A stretch of 64,000 bases of DNA from Patagioenas fasciata (taxonomy: Eukaryota; Chordata; Aves; Columbiformes; Columbidae), in assembly GCF_037038585.1 (NCBI RefSeq), contig NW_027288510.1:1741001-1805000 (forward strand), written 5' to 3'. Shown in pieces: positions 35,764 through 50,900 of the stretch (within the stretch, counting starts at the first letter, position 1; each line of letters begins with the position of its first letter). Made by a program: the position numbers and the translations under genes. The notes beneath the pieces are model-generated. The model saw only the letters and a list, made by a program, of their open reading frames with translations. It ran no database searches and was not told where the DNA came from.

Positions 35764-38700
35764 CATTTTCCCCAGGACCCATTGTGACACTATGGGGAAC
35801 CCCCCTTGTTCCCAGGGCCCATTGTGACACCGTGGGTACCACCCTTGACCGCAGGGCTCATTGTGACATCGCAGGACCCCCCTTTGTCCCCAGAGCCCAT
35901 TGTGAAAACCAGGGGACACCCTTTGTCCCCAGGGCCCATTGTGACATCGCAGGACCACCCTGGTCCCCAGGGCCCATTGTGACATCCTGGGCACCCCTTT
36001 TGTCCCCATGGCCCATTGTGGCACTATGGGGACCCCCTTTGTCACTGGGGCCCATTGTGACATCCCAGGACCCCACTTTGTCCCCAGGGCTGATTGTGAC
36101 GTCCCAGGGCCACTCTGTGTCCCCAGGGCCCATTGTGACACTTTAGGGACCCCTCTTTGTCCCCAGGGCCCATTGTGCCATCCTGGAGACCCCCCCTTGT
36201 CCCCAGGGCCCATTGTGACGTCCCAGGACCCCCAATTGTTCCCAGGGCCCATTGTGATGTCCTGGGGAGCCCCCTCTGTTCCCAGGGCTCATTGTGACTT
36301 TCAGGGGACCCCCCCTTGTCCCCAGGGCTGATTGTGACGTCCTAGGGCCCCTCTGTGTCCCCAAGGCCCATTGTGACATCCCATGACCCCCCTTTGTCCC
36401 CAGTGCTATTGCGAAATCCTGGGGACCCCTTTTGTCCCCAGGGCCCATTGTGACACCATGGGGAACCCCTTTGTCACTGGGGGCCATTGTGACATTCCAG
36501 GATTCCACTTTGTCCCCAGGGCTCGTTCTGACACCTTGGGGACTCCCATTGTCCCCAGGGCCCATTGTGACGTCTTAGGACCCCCCATTTTCCCCAGGCC
36601 CCATTGTGACATTCAGGGCACCCCCTTGTCCCCAGGGCCCATCGTGACATTCCGGGGACGCCTCTTTGTACCCAGGGCACACTGTGACATCCTGGGGACC
36701 CCGCCTTGTCACTGGGGCCCATTGTGACGTCCCAGGACCCCCCATTGTCCCCGGGGCCCATTGTGACATCCTGGGGATCCCTCCTTGTCCCCAGGGCCCA
36801 TTGTGACGTCCCAGGACCCACCATTGTCCCCAGGACCCATTGTGACATTCAGGGGGCCCCTTTGTCCCCAGGGCCCATTGTGACATCCCAGGACCCCCCA
36901 TTGTCCCCAGGGCCCATTGTGACGTCCCAGGACCCCCCATTGTCCCCAGGGCCCATTGTGACATCCTCAGCACCCCCTTGTCCCCAGGGCCCATTGTGAC
37001 ATTCAGGGGACCCCTCTTTTTCCCCAGGGCCCATTGTGACATCCTGGGGACCCCCCCTTGTCCCCAGGGCCCATTGTGACGTCCCAGGACCCGCCATTGT
37101 CCCCAGGGCCCATTGTGACATTCTGGGGATCCCTCCTTGTCCCCAGGGCCAATTGGGACGTCCCAGGACCCCCATTGTCCCCAGGGCCCATTGTGACATT
37201 CAGGGGCCCCCGTTTGTCACTGGGGCCCATTGTGACATCCCAGGACCCCACATTGTCCCCAGGGCCCTTGTGACATCCTGGGGACACCCCCTTATCTCCA
37301 GGGCCCATTGTGACATCCTGGGAATCCCTCCTTGTCACTGGGGCCCATTTTGACATTGAGGGGACCCCCCATTGTCCCCAGGGCCCATTGTGACATCCTC
37401 TGCACCCCCTTGTCCCCAGGGCCCATTGTGACATTCAGGGGACCCCTCTTAGTCCCCAGGGCCCATTGTGACATCCTGGGGACCCCACTTGTCCCCAGGA
37501 CCCATTGTGACACTATGGGGACCCCCCCTTGTGCCCAGTGCCCATTGTGACACCGTGGGTACCACCCTTGTCTGCAGGGCTCATTGTTTCATCCCAGGAC
37601 CCCCCATTGTCCCCAGGGCCCATTGTGACATTCAGGGGACCCCCCTTTGTCCCCAGGGCCCATTCTGATACCGTGGGGACCCCCTTTGTCCCCAGGGCCC
37701 ATTGTGGCACCATAGGGACCCCCTTTGTCACTGGGGCCCATTGTGACATCCTGGGGACCCCTTTGTCCCAAGACTTCATTGTGACATCCTGGGGACCCCC
37801 CTTGTCCTCAGGGTCCATTGTGACAGCCCAGGACCTTACATTTTCCCCAGGACCCATTGTGACATCCTGGGGCCACCCCCTTGCTCCCAGGGCCCGTTGT
37901 GGCACCGTGGGGACACCGCGTTTGTCCCCAGGGCCCATTGTGACATCCCAGGACCCCCCTTTGTACCCAGGGCCATTGTAGCACCATGGGGTCCCCTTTG
38001 ACCCCATGGCCCATTGTGGCACCATGGCAACCCCTTTTGTCCCCAGGGCCCATTGTGACATTCTTGGACCCCACTTTGTCCCCAGGGCCTATTGTGACAC
38101 CATGGGGACCCCTCCTTGTCACTGGGGACCCATTGTGACACCATGGGGACCCCCCCTTGTCCTCAGGACTCATTCTCACATCCTGGACACGCCCCATTGT
38201 CCCCAGGGCCCATTGTGACATCCACTGCACCCCCTTGTCTCCAGGGCCCATTGTGACATTCAGGGGACCCCTCTTTGTCCCCAGGGCCTATTGTGACATC
38301 CTGGGGACCCCCCCTTGTCCCCAGGGTCCATTGTGACATCCCAGGACCCCCCACTGTCCCCAGGGCCCATTGTGACATTCAGGGGACCCCCCTTTGTCCC
38401 CAGGGCCCATTGTGACATCCTGGGGACCCCCCCTTGTCCCCAGGGCCCATTGTGACGTCCCAGGACCCCCCACTGTCCCCAGGGCCCATTGTGACATTCA
38501 GGGGACCCCCCTTTGTCCCCACGGCCCATTCTGATACCGTGGGGACCCCCTTTGTCCCCAGGGCCCATTGTGGCACCATGAGGACCCTCTTTGTCACTGG
38601 GGCCCATTGTGACATCCCATGACCCCCCTTTGTCCCCAGTGCTATTGTGAAATCCTGGGGACCCCTTTTGTCCCCAGGGCCCATTGTGACACCATGGGGA

Positions 38701-40846
38701 ACCCCTTTGTCACTGGGGGCCATTGTGACATCCTGGGGATCCTCCTTGTCCCCAGAGCCCATTGTGACATCCCAGGACCACACTTTGTCCCCAGGGCTTA
38801 TTGTGACACCATGGGGATCTCCCATGTCCCCAGGGCCCATTGTGACATCCCATGACCCCCCTTTGTCCCCAGTGCTATTGTGAAATCCTGGGGACCCCTT
38901 TTATCCCCAGGGCCCATTGTGACACCATGGGGAACCCCTTTGTCACTGGGGGCCATTGTGACATTCCAGGATTCCACTTTGTCCCCAGGGCTCGTTCTGA
39001 CACCTTGGGGACTCCCATTGTCCCCAGGGCCCATTGTGACATCCTGGGCAACCCCATTGTCCCCAGGGCCCATTGTGACATCCTGGGGACCCCCATTGTC
39101 CCCAGGGCCCATTGTGACATTCCAGGACCCCCCATTGTCCCCAGGGCCCATTGTGACATCCACTGCACCCCCTTGTCCCCAGGGCCCATTGTGACATTCA
39201 GGGAACCCCTCTTTGTCCCCAGGTCCCATTGTGACATCCTGGGGACCCCCCCTTGTCACTGGGGCCCATTGTGACGTCCCAGGACCCCCCATTGTCCCCA
39301 GGGCCCATTGTGACATCCTGGGGATCCCTCCTTGTCTCCAGGGCCCGTTGTGACGTCCCAGGACCCCCCATTGTCCCTAGGACCCATTGTGACATTCAGG
39401 GGGCCCCTTTGTCACTGGGGCCCATTGTGACATCCCAGGACCCCACATTGTCCCCAGGACACATTGTCACATCCTGGGGACCCCACTTGTCCCCAGGACC
39501 CATTGTGACACTATGGGGACCCCCCCTTGTTCCCAGGGCCCATTGTGACACCGTGGGTACCACCCTTGTCCGCAGGGGTCATTGTGACATCCCAGGACCC
39601 CCCTTTGTCCCCAGGGCCCATTCTGATACCGTGGGGATCCCCTTTGTCCCCAGAGTCCATTGTGACATCCAGGGGACCCCCTTTGTCCCCAGGGCCCATT
39701 CTGATACCGTGGGGATCCCCTTTGTCCCCAGGGCCCATTGTGACATCGCAGGACCCCCCTGGGCCCCAGGGCGCATTTTGACATCCTGGGGATGCCCCCT
39801 TGTCAACGGGGCCCATTGTGACGTCCCAGGACCCCCCATTGTGTCCAGAGCCCATTGTGACATCCTGGGGATCCCTGCTTGGCCCCAGGGCCCATTGTGA
39901 CTTCTTAGGACCCCCCGTTGTCCCCAGGGCCCATTGTGACATCCTGGGGATCCCTCCTTGTCCCCAGGGCCCATTGTGACGTCCCAGGACCCCCCACTGT
40001 CCTCAGGACCTATTGTAACATTCAGGGGACCCCCTTTGTCACTGGGGCCCATTGTGACATCCCAGGACCCCACATTGTCCCCAGGGCCCATTGTGACATC
40101 CTTGGGACCCCATTTTCCCCAGGACCCATTGTGACACTATGGGTACCCCCCCTTGTGCCCAGGGCCCATTGTGACACTGTGGGTACCACCCTTGTCCCCA
40201 GGGCCAATTGTGACGTCCCAGGACCCCCCATTGTTCCCAGGGCCCATTGTGATGTCCTTGGGAGCCCCCTTTCTTCCCAGGGCTCATTGTGACTCTCAGG
40301 GGACCCCACCTTGTCCCCAGGACTGACTGTGACGTCCTAGGGCCCCTCTGTGTCCCCAGGGCCCCCATTGTCCCCAGGGCCCATTGTGACATCCTCGGCA
40401 CCCCCTTGTCCCCAGGGCCCATTGTGACATTCAGGGGACCCCTCTTTGTCCCCAGGGCCCATTGTGACATCCTGGGGACCCCCTCTTGTCCCCAGGGCCC
40501 ATTGTGACGTCCCAGGACCCCCCATTGTCCCCAGGGCCCATTGTGACATCCTGGGGATCCCTGCTTGTCCCCAGGGCCCATTGTGACGTCCCTGGACCCC
40601 CCATTGTCCCCAGGGCCCATTGTGATATCCTGGGGATCCCTCCTTGTCCCCAGGGCCCATTGTGACATCCCAGGACCCCCCATTGTCCCCAGGGCCCATT
40701 GTGACATTCAGGGGACCCCCTTTGTCACTGGGGCCCATTGTGACATCCCAGGACCCCCCTTTGTCCCCAGGGCCCATTGTGACATCCTGGGGATCCCCAT
40801 GTCACTGGGGCCCATTGTGACGTCCCAAGACCCCCCATTGTCCCCA

Positions 40847-41304
40847 GGGTCCATTGTTACATCCTGGGGACCCCCTTGTCACTGGGACCCATCATGACAC
40901 CATGGGGACCCTCCTTGTCACTGGGGACCCATTGTGACACCATGGGGACCCCCCCTTGTCCTCAGGGCCCATTGTGACATCCTGGGCATCCCCCCTGTCC
41001 CCCGGGACCATTGTAACACCACCGTGCGGACCCCCTTTGTCCCCAGGGCCCATTGTGACACTGTGGGGAACCCCCTTGTCCTCAGGTCCTATTGTTACGT
41101 CCCAGGACCCCCCATTGTCCCCAGGGCCCATTGTGACACCTTGCGGACCCCCTTGTCACTGGAGACCCATTGTGACAGCATGGGGTCCACCCCTTGTCCT
41201 CAGGGCCTATTGTGAACATCCTGGGGAACCTCCATTGTCCCCAGAGCCCATTGTGAGTTCCTGGAGACCCCCTTGTCCCCAGGTCCCATTGTGACATCCT
41301 GGGG
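40847..41304 (-). repeat. S39 duplicated segment, 1,337-bp offset (copy 1)
   Basis: This segment matches 42184-42641 in the order of variant units, including GGGTCCATTGTTACATCC, ACACCACCGTGCGGACC, CCTATTGTTACGTCCC, GCCTATTGTGAACATCC and CCATTGTGAGTTCC. Related but less complete versions occur near 20760-20960, 28430-28710 and 57230-57660. Confidence 0.88.
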
Positions 41305-42183
41305 AGCCTCTTTGTCCCCACGGCCCATTGTGACATCCTGGGGACCTCCTTGTCCCCAGGACCCATCCTGGCACCGTGGAGACCTCCCTTGTCACTGGGG
41401 ACCCATTGTGACACCATGGGGACCTCCCATTGTCCTCAGGGCCCATTGAGACATCCTGGGGACCCCCTTTGTCACTGGAGACCCATTGTGGCATCCCAGG
41501 AACCCCATTGTCCCAAGGGCCCATTGTGACATCCTGGGGACCCCCCTTTGTCTCCAGGACATATTGTGACACCGTGGGGACCACATTAGTCCCCGGGGCC
41601 CATTGTGACATCCTAGGGATCCCCTCTTGTCCCCAGGGCCCATTGTGACGTCCCAGGACCCCCCATTGTCCCCAGGGCCCATTGTGACATCCTGGGGACG
41701 CCCTTTGTCCCCAGGGCCCATTTTGACACCGTCGACACCCCCCTTTGTCCCCAGGGCCCATTGTGACATCCTGGGGACCCTCCTTGTCCCCAGAGGCCAT
41801 TGTGACATCCAGGGGACCCCCTTTGTCCCCAGGGCCCATTGTGACATCCTGGGGTCCCCCCTTTGTCCCCGGGGCCCATTGTGATATCCTGGGGATCCCT
41901 CCTTGTCCCCAGGGCCCATTGTGACGTCCCAGGACCCCCCATTGTCCCCAGGGCCCATTGTGACATTCAGGGGACCCCCTTTGTCACTGGGGCCCATTGT
42001 GACTTCCCAGGACCCCCCTTTGTCCCCAGGGCCCATTGTGACATCCTGGGGATCCCCATGTCACTGGGGCCCATTGTGACGTCCCAGGACCCCGCATTGT
42101 CCCCAGAGCCCATTGTGACATCCTGGAGACCCCCTTTGTCTCCAGGGCCCATTGTGACGTCCCAGGACCCCCCATTGTCCCCA

Positions 42184-42641
42184 GGGTCCATTGTTACATC
42201 CTGGGGACCCCCTTGTCCCCAGGACCCATCATGACACCATGGGGACCCTCCTTGTCACTGGGGACCCATTGTGACACCATGGGGACCCCCCCTTGTCCTC
42301 AGGGCCCATTGTGACATCCTGGGCATCCCCCCTGTCCCCCGGGACCATTGTAACACCACCGTGCGGACCCCCTTTGTCCCCAGGGCCCATTGTGACACTG
42401 TGGGGAACCCCCTTGTCCCCAGGACCTATTGTTACGTCCCAGGACCCCCCATTGTCCCCAGGGCCCATTGTGACACCTTGGGGACCCCCTTGTCACTGGA
42501 GACCCATTGTGACAGCATGGGGACCACCCCTTGTCCTCAGGGCCTATTGTGAACATCCTGGGGAACCTCCATTGTCCCCAGAGCCCATTGTGAGTTCCTG
42601 GAGACCCCCTTGTCCCCAGGTCCCATTGTGACATCCTGGGG
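42184..42641 (-). repeat. S39 duplicated segment, 1,337-bp offset (copy 2)
   Basis: Partner of 40847-41304, with a handful of base differences (GCGGACCC against GGGGACCC near 42481; TGGGGTCC against TGGGGACC near 42519). The two copies diverge after CATCCTGGGG at their right edge. Confidence 0.88.
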
Positions 42642-44904
42642 TCCCCCCTTTGTCCCCAGGGCCCATTGAAATGTCCCAGGATCACCGTTTGTCCTCAGGG
42701 TTCATTGTGACATCCTGGGGACCCCATTTGTCCCCACGGCCCATTGTGGCACCATGGGGAACCCCTTTGTCACTGGGGCCCATTGTGACATCCCAGGACC
42801 CCACTTTGTCCCCAGGGCTTATTGTGACACCATGGGGATCTCCCTTGTCCCCAGGGCCCATTGTGACATCCCATGACCCCCCTTTATCCCCAGTGCTATT
42901 GTGAAATCCTGGGGACCCCTTTTGTCCCCAGGGCCCATTGTGGCACCATAGGGAACCCCTTTGTCAGTGGGGGCCATTGTGACATCCCAGGATTCCACTT
43001 TGTCCCCAGGGCTCGTTCTGACACCTTGGGGACTCCCATTGTCCCCAGGGCCCATTGTGACATCCTGGGCAACCCCATTGTCCCCAGGGCCCATTGTGAC
43101 ATCTGGGGAACGCCCTTGTCCCCAGGAGCCATCGTGGCACTGTGGGGACCCTCCTTGTCACTTGGGCCCATTGTGACACCATGGGGACCCCCCCTTTGTC
43201 CCCAGTGCCCATTGTGACATCCTGTGCGCCCCCCTTTGTCCCCAGGGTCCATTGTGACATCCTGGGCAACCCCATTGTCCCCAGGGCCCATTGTGAAATC
43301 TGGGGGACGCCCTTGTCTCCAGGACCCATCGTGGCACCGTGGGGACCCTCCTTGTCACTTGGGCCCATTGTGACACCATGGGAACCCCCCCTTTGTCTCC
43401 AGTACCCATTGTGACATCCTGGGGATCCCTCCTTGTCCCCAGGGCCCATTGTGACGTCCCAGGACCCCCCATTGTCCCCAGGACCCATTGTGACATTCAG
43501 GGGACCCCCTTTGTCACTGGGGCCCATTGTGACATCCTGTGGACCCCACATTGTCCCCAGGGCCCATTGTGACATCCTGGGGACCCCACTTGTCCCCAGG
43601 ACCCATTGTGACACTATGGGAACCCCCCCTTATGCCCAGAGCCCATTGTGACACTGTGGGTACCACCCTTGTCCCCAGGGCCCATTGTGACATCCCAGGA
43701 CCCCACTTTGTCCCCAGGGCTTATTGTGACACCATGGGGATCTCCCTTGTCCCCAGGGCCCATTGTGACATTCAGGGGCCCCCGTTTGTCACGGGGGCCC
43801 ATTGTGACATCCCAGGACCCCACATTGTCCCCAGGGCCCATTGTGACTTTCAGGGGACCCCACTTGTCCCCAGGACCCATTGTGACACTATAGGGACCCC
43901 CCCTTGTGCCCAGTGCCCATTGTGACACCGTGGGTACCACCCTTGTCCGCAGAGCCCATTGTGACATCCTGGGGACACCCCCTTGTCCCCAGGGCCCATT
44001 GTGACATCCCAGGACCCCACATTGTCCCCAGGGCCCATTGTGACTTTCAGGGGACCCCACTTGTCCCCAGGACCCATTGTGATACTATAGGGACCCCCCC
44101 TTGTGCCCAGTGCCCATTGTGACACCGTGGGTACCACCCTTGTCCGCAGGGCCCATTGTGACATCCTGGGGACACCCCCTTGTCCCCAGGGCCCATTGTG
44201 ACATCCTGGGGATCCCTCCTTGTCCCCAGGGCCCATTGTGACGTCCCAGGACCCCCCATTGTCCCCAGGACCCATTGTGACATTCAGGGGACCCCCTTTG
44301 TCACTGGGGCCCATTGTGAAATCCCAGGACCCCACATTGTCCCCAGGGCCCATTGTGACATCCTGGGGACCCCCCCTTTGTCCCCAGTGCCCATTGTGAC
44401 ATCCTGCGGACCCCCCTTTGTCCCCAGGGCCCATTTTGACATTCAGGGGACCCACCATTGTCCTCAGGGCCCATTGTGAGGTCCCAGGACCCCCCATTGT
44501 CCCCAGGGCCCATTGTGACATCCTCGGCACCCCCTTGTCCCCAGAGCCCATTGTGACATCCCAGGACCCCCCATTGTCCCCAGGGCCCATTGTGACATCC
44601 TGGGGACCCCACTTGTCCCCAGGACCCATTGTGACACTATGGGGACCCCCCCTTGTGCCCAGGGCCCATTGTGAAACCGTGGGTACCACCCTTGTCCCCA
44701 GGGCTCATTGTGACATCCCAGGACCCCCAATTGTCCCCAGGGCCCATTGTGACATTCAAGGGACCCCCCTTTGTCCCCAGGGCCCATTCTGATACCGTGG
44801 GGACCCCCTTTGTCCCCAGGGCCCATTGTGACATGCTGGGGACGCTCTTTGTCCCCAGGGCCCATTGTGACATCCTGGGGACCCTCCTTGTCCCCAGAGC
44901 CCAT

Positions 44905-47900
44905 TGTGACATCCAGGGGACAACCTTTGTCCCCAGGGCCCATTGTGACATCCTGGGGACCCCCCCTTGTCCCCAGGGCCCATTGTGACATCCTGGGGAC
45001 CCTCCTTGTCCCCAGAGCACATTGTGACATCCAGGGGACCCCCTTTGTCCCCAGGGCCCATTGTGGCACCATAGGGACCCCCTTTGTCACTGGGGCCCAT
45101 TGTGACATCCAAGGACCCCCCATTGTCCCCAGGGCCCATTGTGACATCCTCGGCACCCCCTTGGTACCAGGGCCCATTGTGACATCCTGGGGACCCCCCC
45201 TTGTCCCCAGGGCCCATTGTGACGTCCCAGGACCCCCCATTGTCCCCAGGGCCCATTGTGACATTCTTGGACCCCACTTTGTCCCTAGGGCCCATTGTGG
45301 CACCATAGGGACCCCCCCTTGTCCCCAGGGCTCATTGTGACATCCCAGGACCCCCCCTGGTCCCCAGGCCCCATTGTGACATCCTGGGGACCCCCTTTGT
45401 CCCAAGACTTCATTGTGACATCCTGGGGACCCCCCTTGTCCTCAGGGTCCATTGTGACAACCCAGGACCTTACATTGTCCCCAGGGCCCATTGTGATATC
45501 TGGGGGACCCCCTTGTTCCCAAGGCCCATTTTGACATCCTGGGGACCCACCCTTGTCCCCAGGGCCCATTGTGACATCCCAGGACCCCCCATTGTCCCCA
45601 GGGCCCATTGTGACATCCTCGGCACCCCCTTGTCCCCAGGGCCCATTGTGACATTCAGGGGACCCCTCTTTGTCCCCAGGGCCCATTGTGACGTCCCAGG
45701 ACCCCCATTGTCCCCAGGGCCCATTGTGACATCCTGGGGATCCCTCCTTGTCCCCAGGGCCCATTGTGATGTCCCAGGACCCCCCATTGTCCCCAGGGCC
45801 CATTGTGACATGCTCTGCACCCCCTTGTCCCCAGGGCCCATTGTGACGTCCCAGGACCCCCCATTGTCCCCACGGCCCATTGTGACATTCAGGGGACCCC
45901 ACTTTGTCCCCAGGGCCCATTGTGACATCCTGGGGACCCCTTTTGTCGCCAGGGCCCATTGTGGCACCATGAGGACCCTCTTTGTCACTGGAGCCCATTG
46001 TGACATCCCATGACCCCCCTTTGTCCCCAGTGCTATTGTGAAATCCTGGGGACCCCTTTTGTCCCCACGGCCCATTGTGGCACCATGGGGAACCCCTTTG
46101 TCACTGGGGGCCATTGTGACATTCCAGGATTCCACTTTGTCCCCAGGGCTCGTTCTGAACACCTTGGGGCCTCCCATTGTCCCCAGGGCCCATTGTGACA
46201 TCCTGGGCAACCCCATTGTCCCCAGGGCCCATTGTGACATCTGGGGGACGCCCTTGTCCCCAGGACCCATCGTGGCACCGTAGGGACCCTCCTTGTCACT
46301 TGGGCCCATTGTGACACCATGGGGCCCCCCCCTTTATCCCCAGTGCCCATTGTGACATCCTGCGGACCCCCCTTTGTCCCCAGGGCCCATTTTGAAATTC
46401 AGGGGACCCACCATTGTCCTCAGGGCCCATTGTGAGGTCCCAGGACCCCCCATTGTCCCCAGGGCCCATTGTGACATCCTCGGCACCCCCTTGTCCCCAG
46501 GGTCCATTGTGACATCCCAGGACCCCCCATTGTCCCCAGGGCCCATTGTGACATTCAGGGGAACCCCTTTGTCCCCAGGGCCCATTGTGACATCGTGGGG
46601 ACCCCCTTTGTCCCAAGACTTCATTGTGACATCCTGGGGTCCCCCCTTGTCCTCAGGGTCCATTGTGACAGCCCAGGACCTTACATTGTCCCCAGGGCCC
46701 ATTGTGATATCTTGGGGACCCCCTTGATCCCAAGGCCCATTGTGACATCCTGGGGACCCCCCCTTGTCCCCAGGGCCCATTGTGACATTCAGGGGACCCC
46801 CCTTTGTCCCCAGGGCCCATTGTGACATCGTGGGGACCCCCTTTGTCCCAAGACTTCATTGTGACATCCTGGGGTCCCCCCTTGTCCTCAGGGTCCATTG
46901 TGACAGCCCAGGACCTTACATTGTCCCCAGGGCCCATTGTGACATCCTGGGGATCCCTCCTTGTCCCCAGGGCCCATTGTGATGTCCCAGGACCCCCCAT
47001 TGTCCCCAGGGCCCATTGTGACATCCTCTGCACCCCCTTGTCCCCAGGGCCCATTGTGACATTCAGGGGACCCCTCTTTGTCCCCAAGGCCCATTGTGAC
47101 ATCCTGGGGACCCCCCCTTGTCCCCAGGGCCCATTGTGACATCCTGGGGACCCCCCCTTGTCCCCAGGGCCCATTGTGACGTCCCAGGTCCCCCCATTGT
47201 CCCTAGGGCCCATTGTGACATCCAGGGGACCCCCTTTGTCCCCAGGGCCCATTGTGACATCCTGGGGACCCCCCCTTGTCCCCAGGGCCCATTGTGACAT
47301 CCTGGGGACCCTCCTTGTCCCCAGAGCACATTGTGACATCCAGGGGACCCCCTTTGTCCCCAGGGCCCATTGTGGCACCATAGGGACCCCCTTTGTCACT
47401 GGGGCCCATTGTGACATCCAAGGACCCCCCATTGTCCCCAGGGCCCATTGTGACATCCTCGGCACCCCCTTGGTACCAGGGCCCATTGTGACATCCTGGG
47501 GACCCCCCCTTGTCCCCAGGGCCCATTGTGACGTCCCAGGACCCCCCATTGTCCCCAGGGCCCATTGTGACATTCTTGGACCCCACTTTGTCCCCAGGGC
47601 CCATTGTGGCACCATAGGGACCCCCCCTTGTCCCCAGGGCCCATTGTGACATCCCAGGACCCCCCCTGGTCCCCAGGCCCCATTGTGACATCCTGGGGAC
47701 CCCCTTTGTCCCAAGACTTCATTGTGACATCCTGGGGACCCCCCTTGTCCTCAGGGTCCATTGTGACAACCCAGGACCTTACATTGTCCCCAGGGCCCAT
47801 TGTGATATCTGGGGGACCCCCTTGTTCCCAAGGCCCATTTTGACATCCTGGGGACCCACCCTTGTCCCCAGGGCCCATTGTGACATCCCAGGACCCCCCA

Positions 47901-50900
47901 TTGTCCCCAGGGCCCATTGTGACATCCTCGGCACCCCCTTGTCCCCAGGGCCCATTGTGACATTCAGGGGACCCCTCTTTGTCCCCAGGGCCCATTGTGA
48001 CGTCCCAGGACCCCCCATTGTCCCCAGGGCCCATTGTGACATCCTGGGGATCCCTCCTTGTCCCCAGGGCCCATTGTGATGTCCCAGGACCCCCCATTGT
48101 CCCCAGGGCCCATTGTGACATGCTCTGCACCCCCTTGTCCCCAGGGCCCATTGTGACGTCCCAGGACCCCCCATTGTCCCCACGGCCCATTGTGACATTC
48201 AGGGGACCCCACTTTGTCCCCAGGGCCCATTGTGACATCCTGGGGACCCCTTTTGTCGCCAGGGCCCATTGTGGCACCATGAGGACCCTCTTTGTCACTG
48301 GAGCCCATTGTGACATCCCATGACCCCCCTTTGTCCCCAGTGCTATTGTGAAATCCTGGGGACCCCTTTTGTCCCCACGGCCCATTGTGGCACCATGGGG
48401 AACCCCTTTGTCACTGGGGGCCATTGTGACATTCCAGGATTCCACTTTGTCCCCAGGGCTCGTTCTGAACACCTTGGGGCCTCCCATTGTCCCCAGGGCC
48501 CATTGTGACATCCTGGGCAACCCCATTGTCCCCAGGGCCCATTGTGACATCTGGGGGACGCCCTTGTCCCCAGGACCCATCGTGGCACCGTAGGGACCCT
48601 CCTTGTCACTTGGGCCCATTGTGACACCATGGGGCCCCCCCCTTTATCCCCAGTGCCCATTGTGACATCCTGCGGACCCCCCTTTGTCCCCAGGGCCCAT
48701 TTTGAAATTCAGGGGACCCACCATTGTCCTCAGGGCCCATTGTGAGGTCCCAGGACCCCCCATTGTCCCCAGGGCCCATTGTGACATCCTCGGCACCCCC
48801 TTGTCCCCAGGGTCCATTGTGACATCCCAGGACCCCCCATTGTCCCCAGGGCCCATTGTGACATTCAGGGGAACCCCTTTGTCCCCAGGGCCCATTGTGA
48901 CATCGTGGGGACCCCCTTTGTCCCAAGACTTCATTGTGACATCCTGGGGTCCCCCCTTGTCCTCAGGGTCCATTGTGACAGCCCAGGACCTTACATTGTC
49001 CCCAGGGCCCATTGTGATATCTTGGGGACCCCCTTGATCCCAAGGCCCATTGTGACATCCTGGGGACCCCCCCTTGTCCCCAGGGCCCATTGTGACATTC
49101 AGGGGACCCCCCTTTGTCCCCAGGGCCCATTGTGACATCGTGGGGACCCCCTTTGTCCCAAGACTTCATTGTGACATCCTGGGGTCCCCCCTTGTCCTCA
49201 GGGTCCATTGTGACAGCCCAGGACCTTACATTGTCCCCAGGGCCCATTGTGACATCCTGGGGATCCCTCCTTGTCCCCAGGGCCCATTGTGATGTCCCAG
49301 GACCCCCCATTGTCCCCAGGGCCCATTGTGACATCCTCTGCACCCCCTTGTCCCCAGGGCCCATTGTGACATTCAGGGGACCCCTCTTTGTCCCCAAGGC
49401 CCATTGTGACATCCTGGGGACCCCCCCTTGTCCCCAGGGCCCATTGTGACATCCTGGGGACCCCCCCTTGTCCCCAGGGCCCATTGTGACGTCCCAGGTC
49501 CCCCCATTGTCCCTAGGGCCCATTGTGACATCCAGGGGACCCCCTTTGTCCCCAGGGCCCATTGTGACATCCTGGGGACCCCCCCTTGTCCCCAGGGCCC
49601 ATTGTGACATCCTGGGGACCCTCCTTGTCCCCAGAGCACATTGTGACATCCAGGGGACCCCCTTTGTCCCCAGGGCCCATTGTGGCACCATAGGGACCCC
49701 CTTTGTCAGTGGGGCCCATTGTGACATCCAAGGACCCCCCATTGTCCCCAGGGCCCATTGTGACATCCTCGGCACCCCCTTGGTACCAGGGCCCATTGTG
49801 ACATCCTGGGGACCCCCCCTTGTCCCCAGGGCCCATTGTGACGTCCCAGGACCCCCCATTGTCCCCAGGGCCCATTGTGACATTCTTGGACCCCACTTTG
49901 TCCCCAGGGCCCATTGTGGCACCATAGGGACCCCCCCTTGTCCCCAGGGCCCATTGTGACATCCCAGGACCCCCCCTGGTCCCCAGGCCCCATTGTGACA
50001 TCCTGGGGACCCCCTTTGTCCCAAGACTTCATTGTGACATCCTGGGGACCCCCCTTGTCCTCAGGGTCCATTGTGACAACCCAGGACCTTACATTGTCCC
50101 CAGGGCCCATTGTGATATCTGGGGGACCCCCTTGTTCCCAAGGCCCATTTTGACATCCTGGGGACCCACCCTTGTCCCCAGGGCCCATTGTGACATCCCA
50201 GGACCCCCCATTGTCCCCAGGGCCCATTGTGACATCCTCGGCACCCCCTTGTCCCCAGGGCCCATTGTGACATTCAGGGGACCCCTCTTTGTCCCCAGGG
50301 CCCATTGTGACGTCCCAGGACCCCCCATTGTCCCCAGGGCCCATTGTGACATCCTGGGGATCCCTCCTTGTCCCCAGGGCCCATTGTGATGTCCCAGGAC
50401 CCCCCATTGTCCCCAGGGCCCATTGTGACATGCTCTGCACCCCCTTGTCCCCAGGGCCCATTGTGACGTCCCAGGACCCCCCATTGTCCCCACGGCCCAT
50501 TGTGACATTCAGGGGACCCCACTTTGTCCCCAGGGCCCATTGTGACATCCTGGGGACCCCTTTTGTCGCCAGGGCCCATTGTGGCACCATGAGGACCCTC
50601 TTTGTCACTGGAGCCCATTGTGACATCCCATGACCCCCCTTTGTCCCCAGTGCTATTGTGAAATCCTGGGGACCCCTTTTGTCCCCACGGCCCATTGTGG
50701 CACCATGGGGAACCCCTTTGTCACTGGGGGCCATTGTGACATTCCAGGATTCCACTTTGTCCCCAGGGCTCGTTCTGAACACCTTGGGGCCTCCCATTGT
50801 CCCCAGGGCCCATTGTGACATCCTGGGCAACCCCATTGTCCCCAGGGCCCATTGTGACATCTGGGGGACGCCCTTGTCCCCAGGACCCATCGTGGCACCG